Of a stretch of DNA of 64,000 nt, positions 35,089 through 45,211 are shown piece by piece. This DNA comes from Mesorhizobium sp. WSM3860. GTDB lineage: Bacteria > Pseudomonadota > Alphaproteobacteria > Rhizobiales > Rhizobiaceae. Both the position numbers and the translations under genes were made by a program. Location: positions 372,001 through 436,000 of the forward strand of contig NZ_NSGF01000001.1 of NCBI RefSeq assembly GCF_002294995.1, written 5' to 3'. Positions within the stretch are counted from its first letter, which is position 1. Every line of letters starts with the position of its first letter. The notes under the pieces were generated by a model, which was not told the DNA's origin, searched no databases, and saw nothing but the letters and a program-made list of their open reading frames with translations.

Positions 35089-35595
35089 ATGGGCCGTATC
35101 GCAGCACTTACCAGAAATCCGGCGATGATCGCGCTGGTGGCGGCTCTGGCCATCACCGGCTGCGCCTCGAAGAAAACGCCGAACAGCGCGGCTGATCTCG
35201 GCCTGAACGGCGCCGGCTCCGCCACGCCGGGCTCGGCGCAGGACTTCACCGTCAACATAGGCGACCGCATCTTCTTCGACACCGACTCCTCGTCGATCCG
35301 CGCCGACGCGCAGACCACGCTCTCGCGCCAGGCGCAGTGGCTCAACCAGTACAGGCAGTATGCCATCGTCATCGAAGGCCATGCCGACGAGCGCGGCACG
35401 CGCGAATACAATCTGGCGCTGGGCGCCCGCCGCGCCGCCGCCACCCGCGACTTCCTGGTTTCGAAGGGCGTCGCGGCCAACCGCCTGAAGACGATCTCCT
35501 ACGGCAAGGAACGCCCGGTCGCGGTCTGCGACGATATCTCGTGCTGGTCGCAGAACCGCCGCGCCGTCACCACGCTCTCGGGCGCCGGTTCCTGA
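35089..35595 (+). CDS. pal: Peptidoglycan-associated lipoprotein Pal
   Basis: 168 residues from the ATG at 35089, preceded by AAGGAGAGGC; in-frame ATGs at 35050 and 35071 are less well placed. The lipobox ALAITGC gives a lipidated cysteine, followed by a flexible linker and an OmpA-like peptidoglycan-binding domain (FFDTDSSSIRADAQ, IEGHADERGTREYNLALG, GKERPVAVCDD). It anchors the outer membrane to peptidoglycan. Two terminator-like dyads follow. Confidence 0.95.
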   Translation: MGRIAALTRNPAMIALVAALAITGCASKKTPNSAADLGLNGAGSATPGSAQDFTVNIGDRIFFDTDSSSIRADAQTTLSRQAQWLNQYRQYAIVIEGHADERGTREYNLALGARRAAATRDFLVSKGVAANRLKTISYGKERPVAVCDDISCWSQNRRAVTTLSGAGS

Positions 35596-35604
35596 CGCGC
35601 CGCG

Positions 35605-35628
35605 CCGAAAATCGATATCGATTTTCGG
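35605..35628. repeat. Perfect 24-bp palindrome after pal
   Basis: CCGAAAATCGAT and its exact inverse ATCGATTTTCGG meet without a spacer, 10 bp after the pal stop. A shorter imperfect relative (AAATCG-ATTC-CGATTT) lies near 18401-18416. It may be a dispersed element or protein-binding site rather than a hairpin terminator, as it lacks a loop and T tail. Confidence 0.7.
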
Positions 35629-35715
35629 ACACGATCATAAGCGCCACAGCTTCCTTTGCGCGTCTGACGACGCGCGGCGCTGCGGGCGGCAAAAATACAA
35701 CATCGCGGAACGAAA

Positions 35716-35740
35716 GGGCGGTCTCCGGGCCGCCTTTTTC
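35716..35740 (+). terminator. Terminator downstream of pal
   Basis: GGCGG (35717-35721) and CCGCC (35730-35734) form a short stem followed by five T. It would separate pal from cpoB. Confidence 0.6.
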
Positions 35741-35865
35741 ATATGCGACAGCTTGAAACAAAATTTGGCCGAAGTCTCGCGTCCTGCTAAGAGCGCGAGG
35801 GCGCTTTCTCCCCCTCCGATTTGGAAAGGCGCATCGGGCCAACAGATTTCACGGCGAGAGACATA

Positions 35866-37011
35866 ATGCATTTCAGAACGGTCCTGAGCGGCACGCTTGC
35901 GCTGCTGCTCGTATCAAGCATCGCAGGCGTCGCCGCCCCGGCGGACAGCGGGCAATCCTCGGACAGCGGGTTCACGTTCCATCTGCCGACGCTCGGCATT
36001 TTCGGCGACAAGAAGAAGTCCGAGCAGGCGCAAGTCGCCCAGCAGGACGGCGCCGGCATGACCGGTCTGGAGGATCAAATCCGGCAGATGAACGGCAAGC
36101 TCGAGGAGCTCAATTTCCAGATCCTGCAAATGCAGGAGCAGATGCGCAAGCAGCAGGAGGACAACGAGTTCCGCTTCCAGCAGCTCGAAGGCGGCTCGCA
36201 GGGCGCGAAGCCAACCGGCCAGAAGAAGTCGGAGGCCCCGCCGCAGGACGGCAGCAACGGCAACACGAACATGGGGGATGCTGGCGCCGGCGAGAGCGGC
36301 GCCGACACCAACGTCGCCACAGCTCCGGCGACGCAAGCTCCGGCCGGCACGGCTGCGCAGGACGGCGGCGGCAAGAGCGTCGGCGACGTCATCGTCGAGT
36401 CTCAGACCGGCGAGCCGGGCAAGTTGATCACCGGCGCGCCGCCGAAAACCTTCGGCACCATTACCGTCGACAAGAACGGCAATGTCGTCAACGCCGATCC
36501 CGCCCCGCAGGCGGGCTCGCAAACGGAAGCTCCCGCAGCTACGGCAAATGCGCCTGCCGCCGAGACCGGCGCCAAAAGCGGCAAGAATAAGTCCGGCGGC
36601 ACGGTCATGGCCTCGCTGCCCTCGACCAACGATCCGGACGAGCTCTACCGCAACTCCTACCAGTTCATCCTGTCGGGCGACTATCCCACCGCCGAGCAGG
36701 GTTTCCGCGACCATATCTCGCGCTTCCCCAAGGACACCAAGGCGGCGGACGCGCATTACTGGCTGGGCGAATCCCTGCTCGGCCAGCAGAAATATCGCGA
36801 CGCGGCGGAGGTTTTCCTGGCCGCCAGCAAGGATTATCCGAAGGCCAAGAAGGCGCCCGACATGCTGCTCAAGCTCGGCGTATCGCTGGTTGGCCTCAAG
36901 CAGAACGACGTGGCCTGCGCCACTTTCAACGAGATCGGCAAGCGCTACCCGGATGTTTCCGGCACGTTGAAGGAACGCATCAAGCAGGAAAAGGCGCTGG
37001 CGTCGTGCTAG
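35866..37011 (+). CDS. cpoB: Cell division coordinator CpoB (YbgF)
   Basis: 381 residues: signal peptide (FRTVLSGTLALLLVSSIAGV), a helical trimerisation segment (GLEDQIRQMNGKLEELNFQI and KQQEDNEFRFQQLEG), a long Ala/Gly/Pro-rich linker (about 110-250) and C-terminal TPR repeats (ELYRNSYQFILSGDYPTAEQ, DAHYWLGESLLGQQKYRDAA). CpoB ties peptidoglycan synthesis to Tol-Pal constriction. The linker makes it longer than the E. coli protein. The start at 35866 is chosen for the signal peptide. Confidence 0.92.
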   Translation: MHFRTVLSGTLALLLVSSIAGVAAPADSGQSSDSGFTFHLPTLGIFGDKKKSEQAQVAQQDGAGMTGLEDQIRQMNGKLEELNFQILQMQEQMRKQQEDNEFRFQQLEGGSQGAKPTGQKKSEAPPQDGSNGNTNMGDAGAGESGADTNVATAPATQAPAGTAAQDGGGKSVGDVIVESQTGEPGKLITGAPPKTFGTITVDKNGNVVNADPAPQAGSQTEAPAATANAPAAETGAKSGKNKSGGTVMASLPSTNDPDELYRNSYQFILSGDYPTAEQGFRDHISRFPKDTKAADAHYWLGESLLGQQKYRDAAEVFLAASKDYPKAKKAPDMLLKLGVSLVGLKQNDVACATFNEIGKRYPDVSGTLKERIKQEKALASC

Positions 37012-37062
37012 CTTGCATGTCGTTGTCCCAGAACCGGGCCCGCTTTTGGACGACGTGCAGTG

Positions 37063-38454
37063 ATGTTCGATACCGAGACTGACCTTTCGGATCGCCTTTT
37101 CCAAGATTTCGACTTCTCCCACGGCGCCGTTGCGGCCGTGTCCGGCGGCAGCGACTCGACCGCCCTTCTCATACTCCTCAAGCGCCACCTCGACCGAACC
37201 CTGCCCGCGGCAAGGCTGCTTGCGGTAACAATCGATCATGACCTCAGACCAAGCTCGGCAGCTGAAGCGCAGGCCGTGGCTCGGCTCTGCGCCGAGCACG
37301 GCATCGCGCATCGCACGCTCGTCTGGTCCGGCCGCAAGCCGTCGACGGGCTTGCCGGCCGCCGCGCGCGAGGCGCGCTATCGGCTGCTGGCCGAGGCGGC
37401 CGAAGCGGAAGGCATCCGCGCGGTGGTGACCGGCCATACCGCCGATGATCAGGCCGAGACAGTGCTGATGCGGCAAGCTCGTGAAGCGGAGGCCCGCGAC
37501 GAGGATCCACGCGACGGCCGCGGTCTCGCCGGCATGGCACCCGCGACGCTCTACGATTGGCGGGTATGGATCGCCCGGCCCCTGCTCGGCACGCGCCGCG
37601 CGGCATTGCGCGAGATGCTGAAGCGGCGCGGCATCGGCTGGACCGAGGATCCGACCAATGTCGACCGGCGCTTCGAGCGGCCGCGCCTGCGCATCTCGCT
37701 CACGGGCGGGGACGGAGAAGCGCGCTTCATGGAAGCAATCGCGAAGGCCGGACAGGCGGCCGCCGAGCGCGAGAGCCTCGGCCGGCGCGCGGCGGCGCTG
37801 ATCGGTGCCTTCGCTAGCCAGCCGGCCTCGGGGCTCGTCCGCCTCGATGGCGATTTCGTCAATGGTGAAGACAGCGAAGCCGCCGTCTATGCATTTCGCA
37901 TCCTGCTCGCCACGGTCGGGGGCGTCCCGTTCCTCGTCGACGAGGCGCGTTGCCGAGCGTTGTTCGTGCGTCTGCGGTCCGGGACGCTTTGCGCCACATT
38001 GTCGCGGACGGTGGTCGAAGCGCGCCGCGCCGGCATCTTCCTTCACCGCGAGGGCCGCAATCTGCCCGCGGTTCCGGCGGAGGAGCAGGTCCTTTGGGAC
38101 GGTCGGCGCAGGATCACATTGAGCGACAGGCCGAGCGGGTTGGTGATCGCGCCAGCAGGCCCCGCCGCCGCTAAACGATTTACCGCGAAAGGCGACGTTC
38201 CGGCGAGCTTGCTGCGCAAGGCGCTGGCCGCTGAACCCGCGCTGTGGCAGGGCGGCGAACGCCTTGATTTCGCTGGCCGTGATGCCGCGCCGCCGGCGAC
38301 GGCAATCGTTCCTGCGGTGTCGCCTTTCGCCCGCTTCCTGCCGTCCTTCGATCTCCGGCCCGCTGCCGCCGTCGCCGCGCTGATCGGCGCGCCGCCGTTG
38401 CCGCCGTCGCCTTTTAGCGGCCATGATCGCGACGGAGCATGGGCGAAAGCTTAA
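37063..38454 (+). CDS. tilS: tRNA(Ile)-lysidine synthase
   Basis: 463 residues from ATG 37063 (a GTG lies one codon upstream). The N-type ATP pyrophosphatase PP-loop SGGSDSTALL is near residues 27-36; further blocks are VTIDHDLRPSSAAEAQ, TGHTADDQAETVLMR and ARPLLGTRRAALREML. It converts the wobble C of the AUA-reading tRNA to lysidine, an essential modification. The C-terminal TilS domain is poorly conserved. It is the usual neighbour of ftsH. Confidence 0.93.
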   Translation: MFDTETDLSDRLFQDFDFSHGAVAAVSGGSDSTALLILLKRHLDRTLPAARLLAVTIDHDLRPSSAAEAQAVARLCAEHGIAHRTLVWSGRKPSTGLPAAAREARYRLLAEAAEAEGIRAVVTGHTADDQAETVLMRQAREAEARDEDPRDGRGLAGMAPATLYDWRVWIARPLLGTRRAALREMLKRRGIGWTEDPTNVDRRFERPRLRISLTGGDGEARFMEAIAKAGQAAAERESLGRRAAALIGAFASQPASGLVRLDGDFVNGEDSEAAVYAFRILLATVGGVPFLVDEARCRALFVRLRSGTLCATLSRTVVEARRAGIFLHREGRNLPAVPAEEQVLWDGRRRITLSDRPSGLVIAPAGPAAAKRFTAKGDVPASLLRKALAAEPALWQGGERLDFAGRDAAPPATAIVPAVSPFARFLPSFDLRPAAAVAALIGAPPLPPSPFSGHDRDGAWAKA

Positions 38455-38472
38455 CCGAGGCGCGCTGTTATG

Positions 38473-38502
38473 CTTGGCAAGGGGAGGCGCTCTCCCTATG
38501 TT
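38473..38502 (+). promoter_or_regulatory. RpoH-type (heat-shock) promoter of ftsH
   Basis: CTTGGC, a gap of about 17 bp, then CCTATGTT, close to the alphaproteobacterial RpoH consensus (CTTG...CC-TAT-T). It lies about 60 bp before the ftsH start. FtsH is a heat-shock gene in related bacteria, which fits. Confidence 0.5.
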
Positions 38503-38559
38503 AGGCCCAAGCCTCCATCACCATCGTGGGTCCGCGCGCGGACACCAACAGGACAATAG

Positions 38560-40494
<1,935 letters not shown>

Positions 40495-40522
40495 GGTTGG
40501 TGCGCGAAAGACCGATCGAGAA

Positions 40523-40550
40523 ACGCCGCGGCTTGGTCCGCGGCGTTTTT
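40523..40550 (+). terminator. Rho-independent terminator of ftsH
   Basis: ACGCCGCGG-CTTGGT-CCGCGGCGT is a 9-bp perfect stem followed by a T run, 28 bp after the ftsH stop. Confidence 0.9.
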
Positions 40551-40693
40551 GTTTGGGAATTGGAGACAAGGCAAGGCTTCCCTCGTCCCGGCGTCCAGAT
40601 ATCGCCCGACGGCAGATCCTCGGACACTCCCGAGGATGATGGCTCAACGTCTGCGGGAAAAGCGATGAACCGCTTTATCCGCGCATTCGATTT

Positions 40694-41152
40694 TTATGAT
40701 TCAGCTTTCAGCCGCGCATTGCAGAGGCTGTAGTAGCCGCCGCCCTTCTGGATCCAGCGAAGGCCGTTCAACGTACCCGCGTTCTTGTTGTCGTGGTAAC
40801 CCTGCAGGCAAGTCTTCATCCGGGCCTTCGCGGGCTTTTCGGTCTTGAACTCGGCGGCGAGGGTGGTCGGGAATGTCACGCCCGCCGGCGCTACAGTAGG
40901 GGCGACCGCCGCGCTGGTGTCCTTTTCTGCTGGCTCCGCCGTTTTGACCGCATCCGCGCTGACACTCTCCGCGGCGGACGTCGCGCATTTCTCCTTGCGG
41001 TAAGCGGCCCAGTCCATGCCGTTCAGAGTGCCGCCTTCCTTGGCTGCCCGATAGGTCTCGCCGCATTCCCTCATCGTCAGTGCGCTCGCAGGCGTGGTGC
41101 TCCAAGCGACCAGTGCCGTGACAGCCAACGCCGCCAATTTCAAATTGAACAT
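40694..41152 (-). CDS. Exported Cys-repeat protein (PsiF-like), single repeat
   Basis: 152 residues. A signal peptide ends at TPASALTMRECG. One repeat (MRECGETYRAAKEGGTLNGM, then DWAAYRKEKCA) is followed by a charged linker and a C-terminal Cys-containing domain (MKTCLQGYHDNKNAGTLNGL, RWIQKGGGYYSLCNARLK). The repeat resembles PsiF-type domains. Start 41152 has GGAGGGTCTT upstream. Its paralogue with three repeats lies upstream on the same strand, separated by that gene's terminator, so each is likely its own transcription unit. Function is unknown. Confidence 0.78.
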   Translation of the reverse strand: MFNLKLAALAVTALVAWSTTPASALTMRECGETYRAAKEGGTLNGMDWAAYRKEKCATSAAESVSADAVKTAEPAEKDTSAAVAPTVAPAGVTFPTTLAAEFKTEKPAKARMKTCLQGYHDNKNAGTLNGLRWIQKGGGYYSLCNARLKAES

Positions 41153-41334
41153 AAGACCCTCCTGATTGATAGTAACCTCGACGTCTTTTTGTATACTGTT
41201 TGTTCCCCATATGTTCAATCAGAATCTTTGCAAACTGCCGATAGGTCTGGCGGCGAGCAGTGTGTGGGCGAATCGATGATGCCGACAGTCCGCGATATGC
41301 AGATGCGAGCAAGGCCGCGGGCGTCTTCGCCCGC

Positions 41335-41368
41335 AACAAAAAGCCCGCGCATCTTGCGATGCGCGGGC
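41335..41368 (-). terminator. Terminator of the three-repeat Cys protein gene
   Basis: GCCCGCGCAT-CTTGCG-ATGCGCGGGC is a perfect 10-bp stem (41343-41368). Read on the minus strand it is followed by TTTTTGTT, 28 bp after the stop of the gene at 41396. Confidence 0.92.
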
Positions 41369-41395
41369 CCTTGTCCGGGAAATATTGAGAAGTGA

Positions 41396-42256
41396 TCAGC
41401 TCTTCAGCTTGGCGTTGCACAGGCTGTAAAAGCCGCCGCCCTTCTGGATCCACTTCAGGCCGTTCAGCGTGTTGGCATCCTTGTTGGCATAGTACTGCTC
41501 GAGGCAGGTATGCATGCGGGCCTTGGCCGGGGTCTCGTTGGCGAATTTCGGCGAGATGGCGGTCGGGAAGGTCACGCCCTTCGGCGCAGCGACGCTGGGC
41601 TTTGCCGGCTCCTTCGTGAAAGTCGCCTCGGTCGGAGCGGGCACGGTCTCGTCGTCGTCGCCGACGCCGCATTCGGTCTTGCGGAAATCGTTCCACTTCA
41701 TGCCGTTCAGCTTGTTGGCGGTCTTGGCCGCCTGGTACTTGGTGCTGCATTCGGCCATGGTCAGGCCCTTGGCCGAACCGCCGGCAACGGTGGAAGTCTT
41801 GGTGGTGGCAGGTTTGGCGCCGGTCGCAGCGGCGGTGGCGCCGGGGCCGCATTCAGCCTTGCGGAAATCGTTCCACTTCATGCCGTTCAGCGTGCCGGCG
41901 GCCTTCGCGGCCTGATACTTGGTGCTGCATTCCTTTGCGGTCAGGCCCTTGGCAGTGTCGTCGGAGGCAGCTGCCGTCTTTGCCTTCTTGGTGTCAGCGG
42001 CCTTGGTTTCGGTCGCAGCCTTGGTCTCAGTCGTCGCCTTGGTGTCGGTCGCCTTGGTGTCGGTCGCGGCGGAAGCGTCGCTGCCGCACTGGGCCTTGCG
42101 GAACTGGTTCCATGTCTGGCCATTGAGTGTTCCGGCGTCCTTGGCCGCGTTGTACTTGGTGCTGCACTCGGCCATGGTCAGCGCGTTGGCCGGCGCCGCC
42201 AGGAACAGGGTTGCGACGGCGATGCCCGTCAATGTTGCAAGTCTATGAATAAGCAT
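41396..42256 (-). CDS. Exported protein with three Cys-repeats (PsiF-like)
   Basis: 286 residues with a signal peptide ending near LAAPANALTM. Three repeats of about 30 residues have the pattern ECSTKYxAAKxAGTLNGMKW-NDFRKxEC; linkers between are Ala/Thr/Lys-rich, including a TKATDTKATTETKAATETKA run. A fourth, divergent Cys repeat ends the protein (MHTCLEQYYANKDANTLNGL, then KWIQKGGGFYSLCNAKLK). Paired cysteines per repeat suggest disulfide-bonded periplasmic domains. Two repeats are 180 bp apart and nearly identical in DNA, a recent internal duplication. Function is unknown. Confidence 0.8.
   Translation of the reverse strand: MLIHRLATLTGIAVATLFLAAPANALTMAECSTKYNAAKDAGTLNGQTWNQFRKAQCGSDASAATDTKATDTKATTETKAATETKAADTKKAKTAAASDDTAKGLTAKECSTKYQAAKAAGTLNGMKWNDFRKAECGPGATAAATGAKPATTKTSTVAGGSAKGLTMAECSTKYQAAKTANKLNGMKWNDFRKTECGVGDDDETVPAPTEATFTKEPAKPSVAAPKGVTFPTAISPKFANETPAKARMHTCLEQYYANKDANTLNGLKWIQKGGGFYSLCNAKLKS
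41675..42160 (-). repeat. Internal tandem repeats coding the Cys-repeat domains
   Basis: The block around 41675-41770 and that around 41855-41950 are nearly identical (for example GGAAATCGTTCCACTTCATG occurs in both, 180 bp apart). A more divergent copy lies at about 42085-42180. They encode the three Cys-repeats. Confidence 0.85.
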
Positions 42257-42621
42257 GGCGTTTTTCTCCCTTGCTGCCGCCAAATGGTCCCTATGCCAAA
42301 TCAATAGCTCTCAACTTCGGGCTGCGCCAGATGCTTCCCGTGCGGATGCCCTCACAAAGTGTGTTCCTGCCGACAATGGTGATAAAATGCTTGCGCTCAT
42401 TGCGAGCGAATAAGGTTTTTCTCAAGCGTGTCGGGCGGAAAAGCTGTCTCGGCTTCTATATTGCCACTACAACGAGAGGTCGTGACGGCTGCCGAATCAC
42501 TTGACCCGCCTGCGACAATGATTTTCTAAGGAACGGTAATATATAATCACGAAACGTGATCATCGGGTGCGGCCCAATTGTGGCAATACGGGCGGCTGAA
42601 ACCGACGGGGATTTGGCAGGT
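42257..42621. other. 365-bp gap upstream of glmM
   Basis: This is the shared upstream region of the Cys-repeat gene (minus) and glmM (plus). It is AT-richer than its surroundings. A perfect dyad ATCACG-AAA-CGTGAT lies at 42546-42560, 61 bp before glmM, next to an AATATATAA stretch. No gene is supported. Confidence 0.55.
42546..42560. promoter_or_regulatory. Perfect dyad upstream of glmM
   Basis: ATCACG-AAA-CGTGAT, 6-bp arms, directly after an AT-rich TAATATATAA run that could serve as a -10. It may be an operator; no regulator can be assigned. Confidence 0.4.
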
Positions 42622-43974
42622 ATGGCAGGGCAGTATTTCGGCACCGACGGCATCCGCGGACGGGCCAACAAGTTTCCCATGACGGCCGAGGTCGCCATGC
42701 GAGTGGGCATGGCCGCCGGCCTTTCCTTCCAGCGCGGCAACCATCGGCACCGTGTCGTGCTCGGCAAGGACACGCGGCTTTCCGGCTACATGATCGAGAA
42801 CGCGATGGTGTCGGGGCTGTGCGCCGCCGGCATGGACGTGTTCCTGCTCGGACCGATTCCGACACCGGCGGTCGCCATGCTGGTGCGCTCGCTGCGCGCC
42901 GACATCGGGGTGATGATCTCGGCCTCGCATAACCCCTATTACGACAACGGCATCAAGCTGTTCGGCCCCGACGGCTACAAGCTCTCCGACGAGATCGAGG
43001 AGCGCATCGAAGGCATGCTCGACAAGGACATCGAGTTGTCGCTTGCCGATTCCGACGGACTGGGGCGCGCCAAGCGCGTCGACGGCGTCCACGACCGCTA
43101 TATCGAATTCGCCAAGCGCACGCTGCCGCGCTCGATGTCGCTTTCCGGGCTTCGGATCGTCGTCGATTGCGCGAACGGCGCCTCCTACAAGGTGGCGCCG
43201 GAGGCGCTGTGGGAGCTCGGCGCCGAGGTGGTCGCCATCAATGTCGAGCCGAACGGCTTCAACATCAACAAGGAGTGCGGCTCGACTCATCCTGCGGGCC
43301 TGCAGAAAAAGGTGCATGAGGTGCGCGCCGATATCGGGATCGCGCTCGACGGCGACGCCGACCGTGTCGTCATCGTCGACGAGAACGGCGCCATCGTCGA
43401 CGGCGACCAGATCATGGCGCTGATCGCCGAGTCCTGGCACCAGAGCGGGCGGCTGGCCGGCGGCGGCGTCGTCTCGACAGTGATGTCCAATCTCGGTCTC
43501 GAGCGTTTCCTCGGCGACATGAAGCTGCAGCTGCACCGCACCAAGGTCGGCGACCGCTATGTCGTCGAGCACATGCGCGCGCACGGCCTCAATGTCGGCG
43601 GGGAGCAATCCGGCCATATCGTGCTGTCCGATTTCTCGACCACCGGCGACGGCCTGGTTTCGGCGCTGCAGGTGCTGGCCTGCATCAAGCGGCAGAACCG
43701 GCCGGTCAGCGAGCTGTCGAAGAAGTTCGAGCCGGTGCCTCAGCTTCTGAAGAACGTCCGCATCTCCGGCGGCAAGCCGCTGGAGGAGGCGCCGGTCAAG
43801 GCAGCCATCGAGGAAGGGCGCAACCGCCTGGGCAAGGCCGGCCGTCTGGTTATCCGGCCGTCCGGCACCGAGCCGCTGATCCGCGTCATGGCCGAAGGCG
43901 ACGATCCGCAGCTGGTCGAGGCAGTCGTCAACGAGATCGTCGGCATCATCTCGGATACCCGCAGCGCCGCCTGA
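42622..43974 (+). CDS. glmM: Phosphoglucosamine mutase
   Basis: 450 residues from the ATG at 42622, which gives the family N-terminus [19 protein letters not shown]. The phosphoserine loop is [13 protein letters not shown], the metal loop is [16 protein letters not shown], the sugar loop is GGEQSGHIV and the phosphate loop [12 protein letters not shown]. It makes glucosamine-1-phosphate for peptidoglycan and lipopolysaccharide. The ftsH-glmM neighbourhood is conserved, though here two extra genes intervene. Confidence 0.96.
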   Translation: MAGQYFGTDGIRGRANKFPMTAEVAMRVGMAAGLSFQRGNHRHRVVLGKDTRLSGYMIENAMVSGLCAAGMDVFLLGPIPTPAVAMLVRSLRADIGVMISASHNPYYDNGIKLFGPDGYKLSDEIEERIEGMLDKDIELSLADSDGLGRAKRVDGVHDRYIEFAKRTLPRSMSLSGLRIVVDCANGASYKVAPEALWELGAEVVAINVEPNGFNINKECGSTHPAGLQKKVHEVRADIGIALDGDADRVVIVDENGAIVDGDQIMALIAESWHQSGRLAGGGVVSTVMSNLGLERFLGDMKLQLHRTKVGDRYVVEHMRAHGLNVGGEQSGHIVLSDFSTTGDGLVSALQVLACIKRQNRPVSELSKKFEPVPQLLKNVRISGGKPLEEAPVKAAIEEGRNRLGKAGRLVIRPSGTEPLIRVMAEGDDPQLVEAVVNEIVGIISDTRSAA

Positions 43975-44007
43975 TCGCCGCCGCAAACCGGCCAATCGCC
44001 TCTGCAA

Positions 44008-44030
44008 GCCCGCCGCCAGGCGGGCTTTTT
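44008..44030 (+). terminator. Rho-independent terminator of glmM
   Basis: GCCCGCC-GCCA-GGCGGGC followed by five T, 34 bp after the glmM stop. Confidence 0.9.
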
Positions 44031-44097
44031 CGCACCCAACACCCCAGACAACGACATACCCTCTAAAATTGTAGAGATTCGTGGTTAATCGGTACGG

Positions 44098-44113
44098 TTA
44101 AACGGCTTTTAAC
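44098..44113. promoter_or_regulatory. CtrA-type box before first Omp25-like gene
   Basis: TTAA-ACGGCTT-TTAAC is a full TTAA-N7-TTAAC site 74 bp before the start at 44187. A further TTAA lies 9 bp to the left (44085-44088). Confidence 0.6.
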
Positions 44114-44186
44114 CTTTGCAATTCATTATCCACGCCGAGGTTCATCTTCGGGCGAGGTCGTCCCGAGGCTTCTTAGGGGTGACAGC

Positions 44187-45002
44187 ATGTTCGATACAGC
44201 AAGAATGGCACTGTTTGCCGCGCTGTTGGCGGGAGTGGCCGGACCGGCCCTCGCGGCCGACCTCGGGGAACCACCACCGGTGGAGGAAGCTCCACCGCCG
44301 GTGGTCGAGGCTCAGCCGATCGACCTCGGCGGCTGGTATATTCGCGGCGACATCGACTACCACAAGTCGACTTTGCGCGGTATCGACTACATTACATACG
44401 GCCCACCGCCCGGTACCAACGACTTCGATTTCGGCAAGCTGAAGGGCGGCTTCTCGCTCGGCGGCGGCGTCGGCTACAAGATCAACGATTACTTCCGTAC
44501 CGATCTGACGGCCGACTATTGGTTCAAGTCGGACTTCAACGGCCAGACCTCGGACCTCGTCACGACATCAACCGAGGTGTCGAGGATGAGCGCGCTGCTG
44601 CTGTTGGCCAATGCCTATGTCGACATCGGCACCTATCACGGCATCACGCCTTACGTCGGCGCCGGCATCGGTGGCGCGCACGTCAAGTGGGACACGGTCC
44701 ACGATCCGAACACCCCCGAAACCAACCCTGGCTCATCCAACTGGCGCTTCGCCTACGCGCTCATGGCCGGCGCTTCCTACTGCCTGACCGACAGGCTGAT
44801 CCTCGACGCGGGCTACCGCTTCACTCATATCCAAGGCGGGCGCATGTTCGAGTTCGATTCGACCAGTTCCGGGCCGGGGTTCGACCACGGCATCAACACG
44901 CATGAGGTGCGTGGCGGTCTGCGCTACCAGTTCGGCGGCAACAACGGGTGCACCACACCGGTGGCTTACCAGCCGGAGCCGGAGCCAATCTACACCAAGT
45001 AG
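44187..45002 (+). CDS. Omp25/RopB-like outer membrane beta-barrel protein
   Basis: 271 residues. A signal peptide ends at GPALAADL, followed by an acidic Pro-rich stretch (GEPPPVEEAPPPVVEAQP). The barrel begins GGWYIRGDIDYH and alternates strands such as FSLGGGVGYKINDYFRTDLT, and GITPYVGAGIGGAHVKW, ending EVRGGLRYQFGG. A short C-terminal tail follows the barrel. It is most like the 25-31 kDa outer membrane proteins of Brucella and rhizobia. A terminator follows. Confidence 0.85.
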   Translation: MFDTARMALFAALLAGVAGPALAADLGEPPPVEEAPPPVVEAQPIDLGGWYIRGDIDYHKSTLRGIDYITYGPPPGTNDFDFGKLKGGFSLGGGVGYKINDYFRTDLTADYWFKSDFNGQTSDLVTTSTEVSRMSALLLLANAYVDIGTYHGITPYVGAGIGGAHVKWDTVHDPNTPETNPGSSNWRFAYALMAGASYCLTDRLILDAGYRFTHIQGGRMFEFDSTSSGPGFDHGINTHEVRGGLRYQFGGNNGCTTPVAYQPEPEPIYTK

Positions 45003-45028
45003 TCGCTTCGAAGATCCTGAAAGTTACC

Positions 45029-45061
45029 AACCGCCCCGGCGCCCGCCGGGCGGTTTTCTTT
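45029..45061 (+). terminator. Terminator after first Omp25-like gene
   Basis: AACCGCCC and GGGCGGTT form an 8-bp stem (45029-45036 with 45048-45055) followed by a T-rich TTCTTTT. Confidence 0.8.
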
Positions 45062-45117
45062 TGGCCCGTTGGCCGGTAAAATCGCATCGAAATCAAATCG
45101 GTAACCGCCTGTTATCC

Positions 45118-45133
45118 TTAACCGGCACTTAAC
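45118..45133. promoter_or_regulatory. CtrA-type box before second Omp25-like gene
   Basis: TTAA-CCGGCAC-TTAAC is a perfect TTAA-N7-TTAAC match 79 bp before the start at 45212. A third half, GTTAAC, lies at 45140. Confidence 0.65.
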
Positions 45134-45211
45134 CACTATGGTTAACAATGCTCCTGAAACGGCAGCTGTGCTCGCGTTTGCGACTGGTGCCAATCTCAGG
45201 AGCCGGGGACC

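Noticed and set aside
35914..38424. 836-codon open frame on the minus strand across cpoB and tilS
   Set aside because: Arg/Gly/Ala-rich with no known protein pattern; it is the antisense shadow of two well-supported genes in high-GC DNA.
42271..42504. 77-codon plus-strand frame upstream of glmM
   Set aside because: No conserved pattern and unusual codon use; the region looks regulatory.
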